This document shows, piece by piece, positions 62,301-64,000 of a stretch of 64,000 bases of DNA. A model generated the notes under the pieces. The model was not told the origin of the DNA and searched no databases. It worked only from the letters and a program-made list of their open reading frames with translations. Source of the stretch: Phaeosaccion multiseriatum (taxonomy: Eukaryota > Ochrophyta, other classes); assembly GCA_965112735.1 (NCBI GenBank), contig OZ218950.1, positions 6,944,001-7,008,000 of the forward strand, written 5' to 3'. Numbering within the stretch: the stretch's first letter is position 1; the number at the start of each line of letters is the position of its first letter. The position numbers and the translations under genes are program-made.

Positions 62301-64000
62301 ACCTACAAGATAGCGGCGGGGGAGGGCCCAGGGGGGGAGGGTGTGGCGGCAGCAGGCACGAAGGAAGGCGAGATGGACTACAAGACTTTCCTTGACTTCG
62401 TCTTGGCCATGGAGAATATGGAGGTGCGGCATGCGGTTACGTTTGTCATATGCCAGTGGAAGGGAGAATGGAGTGGGGTGGAATGGTTTGAGCCTTGGCA
62501 ACTAGTAGGAGCAAGGGATGCGGGTGAGGGTGAAACGAGGTCGAATGGCTGAGTGACGTTGAGTGGTGGCAGCCCACTCGCTCCCTCTAAGGCTGGTATA
62601 GAGTTTAGACGGGGGTGAATGAATGAACGGAATGGATGTCTTGTGCGGATCGTAAGGCGCTAGACAGCCCCCCCCCCCCTCCCGCTCCGCATCAAATGGG
62701 GGCACACACACACACATTCACACTTCTTCACACGCTCTCGTGGCGTTGCTCTCTTCGCTGAGAAGGGGTGGGGAGGAGATACGGAGAGTTGGCCTTCCAT
62801 CCTGTCGGCATGAATACCTTCCTTTCCTCACCCTTGCTGCCTCGCTTCGCTCACCCTCCCCTTCGATGGCCCCTCTCAACCCCCCCTTTTCGGCCGATTA
62901 GACCCCGCAAGCGCTGGCCTACTTCTGGCGACTGCTGGATGTGCACAAGTGCGGCTACCTCACCACCTGGAGCATCAACTACCTCTTCAGAGACGTCGTA
63001 GCGCAGCTCCTGGCCGTCAACTTCGAACCTCCGCAAGTGGCCGACGTGCGGGTAGGTGCCTATGGATGTTACGTAGGTGTACGTACTTTGTGGTTGATGC
63101 TGCTGCTCTCGGGTGGTGGTGGGGCCGCTGCTGGTGCTCCTGTTTGTAGTAGTAGTGGTGGTGATGCTGCTGCGGCTGCTACTGGTGCTGGTGGTGGTGC
63201 TGCTGCTGGTTGTGGTGGTGGTGCTGCTGCTGGTTGTTGTGGTGGTGGTGGTGCTGCTGGTTGTTGTGGTGGTGGTGCTGCTGCTGGTTGTTGTGGTGGT
63301 GGTGACTCGGGGCAAGAACGATGTGGGGAACAGCGCGGCCTTTGGTGTCCTCCTTACCCTCCCATCCTTTGCAACACCTTCCCGCCCCCACGCCTTATGT
63401 AACCGTATTGTAACCGCAACCCGCAGGACGAAATCTTCGACATGGTGAACCCTTTGGACCCGCACCGAATCACTTTGGATGACCTCGTGGGCAGCGGAGT
63501 CGGGCACACGGTGGTGAGTGACTGTGACGAGCCGGATTGGACAGGACTGGGGAGGGGGGGCGCTGGTTGTATAGTACAGCTTTCACAGTTGGATAGTTGG
63601 ATGGATGGATAGATGGATCGACCTGTGGTTGCCAGGGGGTAATCAGGAGTCAAGGCTGGCGGCATGGGCAGCGCCATCTGCCCACACTCCACATAGAGCT
63701 GTGTGGGCATGGCTCTTAGTACCGGTGTTGAGCGGTCTGACTGGTGTGCTGCGATGGGGAAAAACACAAGCAAAATCCTTTTTTGTCTTTTTGGCCTCCC
63801 TCCCCTTGTCCTTGTGTTGTCTCGTGGGGCAATGCTCTGCTCGCTGCAGGTGAGCATGCTCATCGACTCAAATGGCTTTTGCGCGTACGACCAACGCGAG
63901 AGCATGATGCACGACTCCGACGACGGAGAGGAAGAGGAGGAGGGGGAGGGGGAAGGAGAGGGGCTTTCCCACGACAGTGCATACGCTGTGGTGACGCAGG
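59365..64000 (+). CDS. PP2A B'' regulatory subunit, PPP2R3C/TON2-FASS type (3' partial)
   Basis: An EF-hand regulatory B'' subunit of protein phosphatase 2A. In the family, TON2/FASS and PPP2R3C act in microtubule and centrosome organisation. Exons: 59365-59367 (ATG as the last codon of exon 1), 59548-59853, 60215-60325, 60515-60639, 60871-61057, 61318-61410, 61525-61633, 61876-62034, 62239-62423, 62902-63051, 63427-63513 and 63850 to the window end; phases agree. Family matches: KASYDVIPRFF, KLKHLAKARFLQKK, TRITLHYYDSQGKGYLREQ, DLENYVYDLIPTMPLLRSM, VRRFMFFLDKKRTGRVSID, an EF-hand-like loop DADQNGMLSREEM, GEMDYKTFLDFVLAMEN, VRDEIFDMVNPLDPHRITLD and SMLIDSNGFCAYDQRESMM. The N-terminus is Ala-rich and variable. 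The tail is Glu/Gly-rich and still open at base 64000, where the family usually ends. Confidence 0.9.

Overview
This window is nuclear DNA from a eukaryote. It is GC-rich, its genes are split by many GT-AG introns, and both exons and introns carry long simple repeats. My best guess is a photosynthetic stramenopile (heterokont) alga, perhaps eustigmatophyte-like. Two sequence features support this. The SufS cysteine desulfurase begins with a signal-peptide-like segment followed by an 'NAF' motif, like the ASAF motif of secondary red plastids. The senataxin-like helicase carries a C-x4-C ... C-x2-H finger that resembles the stramenopile EsV-1-7 motif. I cannot name the genus.

Layout, left to right: (1) Sen1/senataxin-like RNA/DNA helicase, +, 1-10932, 5' end outside the window. 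(2) A 195-bp MITE-like element at 11278-11472. (3) A Cys/Pro-rich, root-cap/VWD-like protein, +, about 11731-14607. (4) DDX56/Dbp9-type DEAD-box helicase, +, 14991-18415. (5) RBM39-like splicing factor, -, 23383-19233. (6) Plastid-type cysteine desulfurase SufS, +, 23524-27100. (7) MIC19/CHCHD3-like CHCH protein, -, 28526-27438. (8) Ankyrin plus WW protein, +, 28949-31900. (9) Microsatellite region with one doubtful minus-strand exon, 31901-33764. (10) An 18-exon, about 4,550-residue FAAL / FAD-oxidoreductase / carrier / ketosynthase / carrier / Pls-PosA-like protein, -, 51726-33765. (11) Ankyrin protein, +, 51985-53338. (12) A 2.1-kb spacer with a 54-bp minisatellite. (13) Opine dehydrogenase, -, 59225-55477. 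(14) PP2A B''-type (PPP2R3C/TON2-like) EF-hand subunit, +, 59365 to the window end. I checked exon phases by hand for genes 1, 4-7, 10, 11, 13 and 14. Nearly every junction is phase-consistent.

The genes are mostly housekeeping (RNA metabolism, Fe-S assembly, mitochondrial cristae, phosphatase regulation). Several lie head to head with only 140-420 bp between start codons, so shared promoters are likely. They do not form a pathway.

The most unusual item is the giant FAAL-KS-Pls protein. Its reading frame is intact over 18 exons, yet the residues expected at its adenylation lysine, both carrier-domain serines, the ketosynthase cysteine and one ketosynthase histidine are all replaced. Its Rossmann FAD motif and its C-terminal membrane/left-handed beta-helix modules look preserved. 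A second unusual feature is a 15-bp sequence, CAGTTGGTGATACAG, scattered in both orientations through exons, introns and spacers of many genes, usually next to CAG/CTG runs.
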